Shown here piece after piece: positions 8,730 through 17,486 of a stretch of DNA of 64,000 bases. The notes under the pieces are model-generated. The model was not told the DNA's origin and ran no database searches. It saw only the letters and a program-made list of their open reading frames with translations. Source of the DNA: Thiosocius sp963753845 (GTDB taxonomy: Bacteria > Pseudomonadota > Gammaproteobacteria > Chromatiales > Chromatiaceae); NCBI GenBank assembly GCA_963753845.1, contig CAVWEI010000034.1, forward strand, positions 1-64,000, given 5' to 3'. Position 1 is the stretch's first letter; each line of letters starts with the position of its first letter. The position numbers were made by a program, and so were the translations under genes.

Positions 8730-9524
8730 TCAGACCTCGACAAGCCGCTGCAGGTCAGCAAACAGCAAGGCGCGGTCCGCCTCGGCTGCCTGTGGGCCTC
8801 TTGCATGGCCGGCTTCCCAGGCGGCACGCAGTGCGTTGATCTCCCGCGTCATATTGCGGTCCTGGAGCTCGCGTCTAAAACTGCGTCGCAGGAAGGTGAG
8901 CCTCGCGCCAAGACGTGCGAGCTCCTGAAGAATCTGGGTGAAGCGGATCGGGCGCCCACCACCGATCACCGTGGCCCCGGCGAAGCCCACGCTGCGGCCA
9001 CGCAGGGTATTGAAGATGTATTCGACAGTTCCGTCGACTACCGCCTGCCACATTGAGGCGGCCCGTCGTGACAGCATGAGATCGTGAAGCCCGATATAGG
9101 CTGAGTCCCAGGGCAACGCCGCCATATCTTCGAGCTGATCCACCAGGTCCTGGGTTTCGATCTGCACGATGGTGCGCGCGCGGCCGCCAACCATTTCCAG
9201 GAATTGTGCGACATCGTCAGCAGATCTCGCCATCGGGAGCATCAGGCCGCGGGCACCGCAGGACAGGGCCAGTTCGACCTCATCCGCTGTGTCATTGGCC
9301 AAGCCGTTGATGCGGACGGTTACGGGCAGGCTGACCGCCGCGGCCATGCGCGTCAGGTCATCTGCAGTGTCGCAGTTGATCTCCATGTCGCAGCCAGTTT
9401 GGCGCTCGGTCTTGCCCTTCGACTCCCAGTCTATAATGATGCCGTCAACGCCTGACTGTTCAGCCGCCTGCGCGAGCGTTGCTTCATTGGTGAAGAGCAG
9501 TAGCTCGAGGGGTTCGATCATCAT
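8730..9524 (-). CDS. HpcH/HpaI aldolase / citrate lyase family protein (264 aa)
   Basis: TIM-barrel class II pyruvate aldolase family protein that would cleave or form a C-C bond using pyruvate or a related 2-keto acid. Features are VDGIIIDWESKGK near the N-terminus, the metal-ligand Glu in TIVQIETQDLVDQ and the Asp in YIGLHDLMLSRR, then a glycine-rich GATVIGGGRP loop. The core is complete and length is typical. It lies 4 nt upstream of the 2-hydroxyacid dehydrogenase start, so the pair may make or use a hydroxy acid such as a glycan substituent (inference). It sits 68 nt after the GT4 gene in the same direction. The exact substrate cannot be read from sequence. Confidence 0.8.
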   Translation of the reverse strand: MMIEPLELLLFTNEATLAQAAEQSGVDGIIIDWESKGKTERQTGCDMEINCDTADDLTRMAAAVSLPVTVRINGLANDTADEVELALSCGARGLMLPMARSADDVAQFLEMVGGRARTIVQIETQDLVDQLEDMAALPWDSAYIGLHDLMLSRRAASMWQAVVDGTVEYIFNTLRGRSVGFAGATVIGGGRPIRFTQILQELARLGARLTFLRRSFRRELQDRNMTREINALRAAWEAGHARGPQAAEADRALLFADLQRLVEV

Positions 9525-9592
9525 GTCCGAAGGCTCCCGGGACCCGTTGAATCAGCCAATGCTGCAAACCTTAAACTTCGTTTGAACCTTTT

Positions 9593-10894
9593 CTAGTTTC
9601 TGCTGCGAGGTCCGGATGCCGCTGCACGTTGGCCGGATGCAGGGCGGTGCAGTTTCGTGGGGCGGGTGCGCCTGGCCGAGGGCTGCGCCTTCGCCAGTTG
9701 TTTGATCAGTTGCCCCTGCTTGTGCAGGCAGTCCTTAAGCGCGTAGCGTTGGACTATAGTCTTTCGCGCTGCATCTCGTATGCTTTGCATCCGGTCGGGG
9801 TGGTCCAAGACGGCATCCACGCGCTCGGCAATCTGTTCGGGCGAGAAGAAATCCACCAGGAGTCCATTTCGGCCATCCGTAATCATTTCCTCGACCGGCG
9901 GAGTGCGCGAGCCGATCACCAGGCAACCCGCCGCCATTGCTTCCATCATGGACCAGGAAAGCACAAATGGCACCGTCAGATAAATATGGGCCGCTGAAAG
10001 TTGTAGTATCTGAAGATATCTCTTGTAGGACACGCGGCCCAGGAAGTGGATGCGCGTGGTGTCGAGTTGCAGCTCTTCCAGATAGTGCTCGCGGTATGTC
10101 TTGCCGTCCGAGCGTTTCGATCCGTAGCTCACACCATCACTACCGACCACCAGGATATGGGTATTCGGTCTTCTGTCCAGAATCAGCTTCGCGGCGCGCA
10201 TAAAAGTCGGAAAACCCCGATAGGGCTCGAGGTTGCGGGCCACGTAGGTGACCACCTCATCTCCAGCACGCAGTCGCAGGCCCTTGTGCAAAGATCCTGT
10301 GGCCTCGGGGTTAGGACGTACTTTCTCGATATCCACGCCATCGTGAATGACAGAGATCTTGGCGCGATATTCGGGTGGGTGCTGCTTGCATTGCCAACGC
10401 GTTGGGCTGATGCCACGATCAGCCGTCTGTAGATTAAGGAGGTGCATGCCGTTGCGCGTGCGGATGCGGCATACATCGTCGTGATCTGGCGGTTTGTGGG
10501 GATCGAAATCCACGTCGCTCCCGAACGCGTGGTAGTACCATTCGAAATACCCCAACAGCGGCGTCCGCGGCCAAACGGTTTTCACATACAAGGCCTCCCC
10601 CCAACCCATATGTGCCACGATCACATCGGGTTGAAAGCCCTCTGATTTCAGCTTCAGCGCCGCGCGTGTCACCGCCTGCCCGTTTAATACACCTTCTTCC
10701 ATCAGGCGCAAATACCTGTGGGTGGAGCCGGCAACCTCCCGGCTGGGTTTGTATTCCACCTTTCTGACATTGGCCAGTGAGGGCTTGCCCGGGCGGGTGA
10801 TGAATACCACCTCGTTGTCCTGGTCCGCAGCGAGATAGGGCGCCAGATGCTTGAATTGCCCGGGACAATTCTGGTGAATGAACAGAATCTTCAC
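9593..10894 (-). CDS. Glycosyltransferase family 4 (433 aa)
   Basis: GT-B fold retaining glycosyltransferase. The N-terminal acceptor domain starts MKILFIHQNCPGQFKHLAPY, a typical Glyco_trans_4 opening. The C-terminal donor domain contains VTYVARNLEPYRGFPTFMRA, HFLGRVSYKRYLQIL and the E-x7-E-like region SWSMMEAMAAGCLVIG followed by VEEMI. The last 30 residues are Arg/Pro/Ala-rich and probably disordered. Its ATG overlaps the HlyD stop by 4 nt, so it is translationally coupled to a type I secretion adaptor. That arrangement is uncommon and suggests the sugar chemistry may serve the exported RTX protein or a cell-surface glycan that anchors it. Confidence 0.87.
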   Translation of the reverse strand: MKILFIHQNCPGQFKHLAPYLAADQDNEVVFITRPGKPSLANVRKVEYKPSREVAGSTHRYLRLMEEGVLNGQAVTRAALKLKSEGFQPDVIVAHMGWGEALYVKTVWPRTPLLGYFEWYYHAFGSDVDFDPHKPPDHDDVCRIRTRNGMHLLNLQTADRGISPTRWQCKQHPPEYRAKISVIHDGVDIEKVRPNPEATGSLHKGLRLRAGDEVVTYVARNLEPYRGFPTFMRAAKLILDRRPNTHILVVGSDGVSYGSKRSDGKTYREHYLEELQLDTTRIHFLGRVSYKRYLQILQLSAAHIYLTVPFVLSWSMMEAMAAGCLVIGSRTPPVEEMITDGRNGLLVDFFSPEQIAERVDAVLDHPDRMQSIRDAARKTIVQRYALKDCLHKQGQLIKQLAKAQPSARRTRPTKLHRPASGQRAAASGPRSRN

Positions 10895-12252
10895 TCTTCG
10901 AGTAGCCCTCGGCGAATGCTGTCTTCGATCGGCTTGAGGAAATAGGCAAGCGCGGTTCGTTCGCCGGTCAACAGATAGACCTCTGCCGGCATGCCGGGAT
11001 AGAGCTCGAGGTCGGTGATGTGTTCAGGATCGATCTCGACACGCACGCGATAGTAGGAGAGTTGTGCCGATGGATCGACGAAACTGTCTGCGGACACGCG
11101 GGTCACGGTGCCGGGTAGGGTGGGGCTCGTACGTCGGTTGAAAGCGGTTAGCCGCACGTCAGCAGCTTGGCCTGCGTGAACGATGTCGATATCTTCCAGT
11201 CGCACATTCGCTTCTACCACCAGCACGTCATCGCGGGGAACGATATCGAGAATGCGATCACCTCCCTTGATGACGCCGCCCACAGTGTGGATGCTGAGGC
11301 CGACGACGGTGCCGTCGAGCAGTGCCCGGATCTCGGTCCGCTGCAGAGTATCCAAGGCCGCGCGCAAACGCTCCGTGTTATCGAATATCTCACTCTGCAC
11401 ACGCTGTATTTCCCCGTTGTTCTCCTCGCGTCGCTGCGTGCCGAGGTCGATGATGCGCAGCCGTACTTCACCGATGCGCTCCTCGACTTGGGCGATCGAC
11501 GACTGGTGGGCACCGAGATCGCCCTCAAGTTTGGCTACGGCCCTCTTCAATTCGAGAAACTTGGGCTTTGGGTAAACGCCTTTCTTGTACAGGACCTCGA
11601 CGGCGTCTTTTTCTTCGCGGACTGTCGAGAGTTGTGTCCGGGTGGACCTGATTTGGGTCTTCAGGCCATCAATCTGCTGGTCGTACTGGCGGATTCTTTG
11701 CTCCAGCACGCCGATCTCACCGTCGAACGCATCTCTTCGCCCCTTGAATACCTGGATCTCGCCGGCGAGCACCAGCGCTAAGTTCTGGTCCTGATCACGG
11801 CTGAGCAGTTCAGCCGGGAAGGGGATCGCATCCAGCCCAGCCTGTTCAGCCTGCAGGCGCGCGAGGGTTGCCAGTAAGCGATCGAGCTTCCCTCTCAGCA
11901 GGTCAACCCGGGCCCGCGGTGTAGTATCGTCCAGTCGCACCAGCACTTGGCCCGGTTGCACCATGTCGCCCTCATGGACAAGGATCTCCTTGACGATGCC
12001 GCCGTCAAGGTGCTGTATCATCTTGCGTTCGGAGGATACTTTGATGGTGCCGGACGCGAGTACTGCGCTCTGTAGTGGCGCCAATGCTGCCCACGCTCCA
12101 AGGCCGCCGACTCCGAACAAGACGACTATGAACCCCGCCCAGATTAGACGCCGGCGACTCGCTTCGACATCGGGAATCTTGTCGGGTGGCAGCGCTTTCC
12201 GCTTTCCTTGCTCTTCGTCTTCGACGACGATTTCGCGGGCCGGGACGCTCAT
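10891..12252 (-). CDS. HlyD-family type I secretion membrane-fusion protein (453 aa)
   Basis: Periplasmic adaptor of a type I secretion system that links the inner-membrane ATPase to a TolC-like outer-membrane channel. It has a short cytoplasmic N-terminus, one membrane span (about residues 33-55, LIWAGFIVVLFGVGGLGAWA) and a biotinyl-lipoyl-like half (MIQHLDGGIVKEILVHEGD). A long coiled coil runs at about 125-290. The second lipoyl half and beta-barrel (LDGTVVGLSIHTVGGVI, PGMPAEVYLLTGERTALAYF) follow, ending in the family's SIRRGLLEE-like tail. Length is typical of PrtE/HlyD proteins. It overlaps the upstream ATPase gene by 4 nt. No TolC homologue lies in the window. Confidence 0.92.
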   Translation of the reverse strand: MSVPAREIVVEDEEQGKRKALPPDKIPDVEASRRRLIWAGFIVVLFGVGGLGAWAALAPLQSAVLASGTIKVSSERKMIQHLDGGIVKEILVHEGDMVQPGQVLVRLDDTTPRARVDLLRGKLDRLLATLARLQAEQAGLDAIPFPAELLSRDQDQNLALVLAGEIQVFKGRRDAFDGEIGVLEQRIRQYDQQIDGLKTQIRSTRTQLSTVREEKDAVEVLYKKGVYPKPKFLELKRAVAKLEGDLGAHQSSIAQVEERIGEVRLRIIDLGTQRREENNGEIQRVQSEIFDNTERLRAALDTLQRTEIRALLDGTVVGLSIHTVGGVIKGGDRILDIVPRDDVLVVEANVRLEDIDIVHAGQAADVRLTAFNRRTSPTLPGTVTRVSADSFVDPSAQLSYYRVRVEIDPEHITDLELYPGMPAEVYLLTGERTALAYFLKPIEDSIRRGLLEE

Positions 12253-14251
12253 TTTTTGTCACCTTTGGCCAGCAGGGCGTCTACCCGTACAACACTGCTT
12301 TCGATAACTGGGCGAGCTGGTTTGTTCTCGGGAACGCCTTCCCGGGCCTTGCCGCTTTCCCGATTGACGATAACCTCCGGCGCTTTTGGCGGCGCTGCTG
12401 CAGGCTGCGGCTTCGGCGGGTTGCCGGCTCTGCGTGCACGCCTTGTAGGCCGTGTTTGCTTCGGTTTGTCCCGACCCTGGCTGCTTTGCGCTTGCTCGGT
12501 CTCTGCCGCAGCTGGCCGCTTCGCTTCGGTTTTATTGTCGGCGCCGATTCGTTCGCGTTTCTCGTGCGGTAGTGCACCCTGACGCATGCGGGCCATCACG
12601 CCCTCGCTCGGACCATAGAGTTCCACGCTGCCATCCTTGAGCAATAGCAGTTGGTCGGATGCGCGAAGGACGCTGGGTCGGTGCGTGACCACGACGATCG
12701 TTACGCCGCGCTCCTTGGCGCCGGCCAGCGCCTCGCTGAGTGCATCTTCACTGACCGAGTCGAGGTTGGAGTTGGGTTCGTCCAGAACCAGCAATGCGGG
12801 ATTGCCGTAGAAGGCTCGCGCGAGCCCGATCTGCTGGCGCTGCCCTGCGGAAAGGAATCGGCCGGCGTCGCCTATATCGCTGTCGTAGCCTTTCGGCATA
12901 CTGAGAATGATATTGTGAACCCCCGCCAGTTTGGCCGCTTTGATGACCTCTTCGGAGTCGTTTCGGGAGCCATCCGCGCGATATTCTCACGAACCGTGCC
13001 GGGAAACAGCTGCACATCCTGTGGCAGATAACCGATGTACTGCCCCAAGTCGTCCGGATGCCAAGCGGCGAGTTCGGCGCCGTCTAGGCGCGCGCCTGCG
13101 CCGCCACGCGGTGGCAGGATACCCACCAGTACCTTGGCCAGGGTGGTTTTTCCCGCGCCACTGGGGCCGATCACGCCGAGGAATTCGCCTGGTCGTAATG
13201 CGAGGCTGACCCCTTTGAGGATTAGGCGCTCGCTGCCCGGCGCCATCACCACGACCCGTTCGAGTTCGACGCGCCCACTCGGGCGCGGCAGTTCCATGCG
13301 GTCTCGGTATTGGGTGAAGCGGTCGGAAGCGAGGATTTGGCGCAGGCGCCCGTAGGCCGCCTTGGCGCCGACTACGTTTCTCCAGGTGCCGATTGCGGAC
13401 TCCACCGGCGCAAGGGCCCGGCCCATCAGGATCGATGCAGCAATCATGGCGCCGGCGGCGAGTTCTTGTTGGATATACAGGTAGGCGCCGGTGCCGAATA
13501 GGCCGATTTGCAGGGCCATGCGCACGAACTTGGCCAGGGAATTCGCGGCGGTGGCCTTGTTCGTAATCTCGGAGGCCCCCGAAATGCCGTCCCTGGTATG
13601 GGTTCGCCACCTTTCGAGAACGGCCGGCATCATGCCCATTGCCTCAATGGCGTCGGCATTGCGCACGAACTCCTGGATGCGCGCCTCGGTATTCTGGCTG
13701 TGGGCTGATATGACCTTTATTGGCTTTCGGGTCGCAGCCTCATTGACCATAGCGATCGCGAAGAGCACCAGGGCACCCACCAACGCCAACGTGCCCAGGT
13801 CGGGGTGCAGGATGTAGATGACTCCGACGTAGAGGGGGGCAAACGGGGCATCGAACAGCGAAAACAGGCCGCTGCCGGAAAGGAAGTTGCGCACTTCCGC
13901 CACATCGCTAAGTGGCTGGATATTCCGTCTGCCGCTGCCGGCTGAATCACGGACCACCGCTTCGAGCACCTGGGGAGTCAGCGCGGCATCGAGCCCCATG
14001 CCGACGCGCGACATGATGCGTGTGCGGATCATGTCGAGCAAGCCCTGAATCATCAGCGCGGCCAGCGCCGCCACCGTCAGCAGGACCAGCGTTTCCTCGC
14101 TCTTGCTGGTGAGTACTCGCGTAAACACCGACAGCATGTACAAAGGCAGGGTAAGAACCAGCAGGTTGAAAAAGAAGCTGAACAGGCCCACCGAGACCAG
14201 AGCGCCACGGAATCTGCTTAGCAGGTGGGGTAGTTGGTGATGATCACTCAT
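12249..14251 (-). CDS. Type I secretion permease/ATPase (PrtD-like), interrupted by one frame break
   Basis: Inner-membrane ABC exporter for RTX proteins. The first half (to about 12960) has the six-helix transmembrane domain (LVSVGLFSFFFNLLVLTLPL onward), then Walker A GPSGAGKTTLAK and the Q-loop YLPQDVQLFPGTV. The second half is in another frame: signature LSAGQRQQIGLARAF, Walker B ALLVLDEPNSNLD and the H-loop VVTHRP. The break is at a TTT/AAA run near 12961-12963; one extra A on the coding strand restores a continuous frame. About 100 residues rich in Lys, Pro and Ala extend past the normal end. The ATG at 14251 is preferred over an upstream in-frame ATG because homology begins there. It heads an operon with HlyD. 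Confidence 0.83.
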
Positions 14252-14376
14252 GGTAGAGGGTCGTCTGTATTCCGCGGCTAGTGAGGTTGGGGCCGGTTGA
14301 ACAAGTTTCGGCAAGGCCGGCGGAATCTTAAATGAAGTCCATACATGCCAGCAACGCCTGTGGCTCTGGCATAAAA

Positions 14377-14412
14377 ACAAAGAGCACGGGCTTTTAGACC
14401 CGTGCTCTTTGT
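14377..14412 (-). terminator. Rho-independent terminator of the first RTX gene
   Basis: A perfect 14-bp inverted repeat (arms 14377-14390 and 14399-14412, loop of 8) is followed on the minus strand by five T residues. It lies 36 bp past the RTX stop and upstream of the secretion ATPase start, so it separates the RTX transcript from the secretion operon. Confidence 0.88.
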
Positions 14413-14447
14413 CCCTATTGCGTCATACTATGACGTGTTGCGTCTCC

Positions 14448-16353
14448 TTAGGAGATGTCGTTACTGTAGTCGTGGCCTTTCCAATGACCGTCGCTGAGAA
14501 CCTCGACTTTGTAGTTGGCTTCAACCAGATCGTCCAGGCTGTTGATCAGACCAAGGCCCGTACCCACGCCGACGAGAATGATCGTGTCCTCGACCGGGGT
14601 ACGCGAATCGCCCCACTGATCCTCGACGCCCTTGTCGGTGCCTTGCGAGTCGAACCAGATGGTAACGTTCTCCAAGTTCGCGCCCGTTTCACGCACGGTT
14701 ACGTACTTGTCGAGTTCTTCGGCGGTATCCACCTGGTCCCACTCAAAGCCACCTTGTCCCTCACGCGTCATGCCAGGCCTTACCGCTGTTAACGTGGAAA
14801 ACGAGGGTGTCCCTATCTTCAAGGTCGTAACCATGTTGCATATCCGTGACAACGTCTTCACTGTCCGTGCGCTTGCCGTCGACATAGCTCTGGTAACTGC
14901 CTTCGTTAAACCTGCCGTTCCAGAAGTCCGTCTCAATGTTGACGTTGAACTCGAAGCGGTCGTCGCCCTCGCCACCGGTCAGGGTGTCGTCACCCTCACC
15001 ACCCATCAGGCGATCGTTACCGTCACCACCATCCATCAGGTCACGGCCGTCGTTACCGTACATGGTGTCGTCCTGCAGACCACCGTTCATGGTGTCGAGG
15101 TCGTCGCCACCGCTCATCCAGTCGTTGCCGTTGCCACCGTCGAGGGTGTCTTTGCCGTCTTCACCCCTGATTGTGTCGTTGGCTTCGTTACCGAACAGCA
15201 TGTCGTCGTTTTCGCCACCGTAGATGGTGTCTTCGCCGTCGCCGCCATCGATGGTGTCTTCACCGTCGTCACCGTCGATGTAGTCGTCACCCTTGCCGCC
15301 TTCGATGAGGTCGTCGTCGTCGCCACCGTCGATCGAGTCATCGCCCGAACCGCCGAAGATGGTGTCTTCGCCCGCGCCACCGTTGACGGTGTCTTCTTCC
15401 TTACCGCCGTGCATCCAGTCGTCACCGGAGCCACCGTCGAGGTAGTCGTCGCCGGTGTTGCCTTCCATGTAGTCGTCGCCTTCACCACCATCGAGAACGT
15501 CGTCGCCGTCCTCACCCAAGAGGCGGTCTTTGCCTTCCGCGCCTACCAGGGTGTCGTCATTGGTGCCGCCCCAGATGGTGTCGTCGTCGTTGCCGCCGTT
15601 GAGGTAGTCTTTGTCGGACTTACCATAGATCAGGTCGTTGTCGTCACCGCCGAGGATGGTATCGTTGCCCGAACCACCAATCAGGGTGTCATCGCCGCCG
15701 TTCTCTTCGATCCAGTCGTCACCCTTGCCGCCGTGGACCCAGTCGTCACCCGAGTCGTCCACACCCCAGTGGTAATAGTCGTCGCCGGTGTTGAGCTCGA
15801 CCACGTCGTCGCCGGAGCCGCCAATTACCGTGTCATCGCCGCCGCGGGCAAAGATCCTGTCGGCACCGGAGCCGCCATCGATGAAGTCGTCATCGTCGCC
15901 TTCACTGCCGTCGATGACGTCGTCGCCGCTACCGCCCTTGATGTTGTCGGCACCGCTGCCACCGGTGATGATGTCGGCATCACCACCGCCGTCGATCTTG
16001 TCGTCGCCGGCACCGCCCTGGATGACGTCCATGCCACTGCCGCCATTGATGACGTCGGCTTCAGTGCCGCCATCGAGATTGTCGTTGCCGGAATCGCCGT
16101 TGATCGTGTCGTAGCCAGAGCCACCGGTAATGGTGTCATCATCGGCGCCGCCGTTCAGCACGTCATCGTCGGCACCGCCGTTAATTTCGTCGTTACCAGT
16201 ATTGCCATCAATGACGTCATCGCCTGCGTCGCCATTCAGCACATCGTCGCCACCCAGGCCTACGATGGTGTCGTCGCCTTCGCGGCCAAAGACGGTGTCA
16301 TCGCCTGCGGTCCCAACGTAAATGTCGTCGAATGGTGTAAGTATATGGGCCAT
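14448..16353 (-). CDS. RTX-repeat calcium-binding protein, copy 1 (frame break near 14765)
   Basis: Acidic secreted protein made almost entirely of GGxGxDxxx-type nonapeptide repeats that bind calcium as parallel beta-rolls. Repeats run from about residue 12 to 470, followed by a non-repetitive C-terminal region of about 150 residues likely to carry the uncleaved type I secretion signal. The ATG at 16353 has AAGGAG upstream. The frame stops at about 14761, while the conserved tail (RETGANLENVTIWFDSQGTD, ending near 14448) continues in the other frame. Comparison with copy 2 shows a single missing base around 14765. No enzymatic domain is visible, so a structural, adhesive or S-layer-like role is more likely than a toxin. 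The adjacent secretion ATPase/HlyD operon is the obvious exporter. Confidence 0.85.
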
Positions 16354-17486
16354 CGTGATTACTCCTTATTTCGAATCACACAAAATTATTATGTCAGCAA
16401 CGCGCTCCGTGGAGTGTGCCGCTCGAGCACTCCCTTCCATGCATTTAAGGTGCCAAGATCATAAGACATTGAATAATAAAAGAAAAAATAAGTCCGCTTA
16501 TTTGGGCTGGTGGATTTTGTAAAGAAACGCGACAGTCGGTTTGAGGTGTGGGGGCGATAGCCGGTTATTTCGAATAGTTGTTGATCGCAGCTTGGGCGGG
16601 GGCCTCGATGCATCCGGTTCCGGATGCAGACCAAAGATCACACCATTATGAAGCAAGTGGTTCGTGCGCCCGTTGCCGCCTCGTATGTAAATCGGGTCGG
16701 TCCAGTTTTGGTTAAAGCGGTGGATGGTTTGGTGCCGGGAAGCTGATCCAGGGGCTGGTCGGGTGTCCAGGACACTGCAAAGGGTCGCGATCCTTACCAT
16801 TGTTTTTTGGCGCTTCCGGTGTAGTGCGTTGTAATTGCAATAGATATCCGGCGAAGCCGCATCGGGTGTTGTGTGCTCACCCGGAAAATTATTGCCCAGC
16901 GTGCTGACGACCTGGTTCCGGGGCCGGAGAACAGGGATGTGCGCAACCTTTGGTCCTTGATGATCGGCAATGCGTGCAAATGGCCAAGAGCCCCGAACTG
17001 CTGCACTGCTGCACTGCTGCACCGCCGCATCCCGCGTCTGCCTTCAAATCTAATGTGCGACAGTGGCGTATGGGTGGGCGAAGCGGGGCCCCGCAACCGG
17101 TATCCCCTGTAAAGATTACTGACATTGTGAAGTTGCCTGGGTACCGAGACGGCGCGCGCGGTGGCCCAAACGCGCGGATGGCGTCGTTTGGCGAGCGCTT
17201 TTACAAGTCTCGCTGATGGATGGTTTGCCGGATACCGCCTTAGCTTCGGCGGTTCAGATAACCGAAGATGGCACTGTTTCCCCGTCCAGGATGCCGCTGC
17301 TGAGCCGGTTTCGATCAGAGCGAGTTTCAGAAGGAAATTCTTGGAATCTGTAAAAAAGCCTTTACAGCAATCTCTGTATTCTTATTGTTAAACCTGTAAG
17401 TATTTGTTTATTAAGCAATCATCAATATGGCGCCCTACTTGCATTAGAAGCTGTTGAACAAGCAGACGGAGCGATGCAAAGGCCTT
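16354..17486. other. Divergent intergenic region between the two RTX genes
   Basis: About 1.1 kb with no gene I can support. A 174-codon minus-strand open frame (16498-17022) lacks recognisable motifs and codon character. The region must hold the two divergent RTX promoters and is AT-rich close to both start codons. It also contains a small 8-bp tandem repeat at 16998-17022. Confidence 0.5.
16998..17022. repeat. Three tandem copies of an 8-bp unit
   Basis: The unit ctgctgca occurs three times in a row, plus one base. It lies in the divergent RTX intergenic region. Such short repeats can vary in copy number; no function is evident. Confidence 0.6.

Noticed and set aside
14632..16464. 610-codon plus-strand open frame
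   Set aside because: Antisense to the RTX repeats. Its repetitive Val/Ala/Thr composition is a mirror of the GGxGxD codons, and it has no motifs of its own.
16498..17022. 174-codon minus-strand frame between the RTX genes
   Set aside because: No motifs, no good ribosome binding site, and it covers the probable divergent promoter region.
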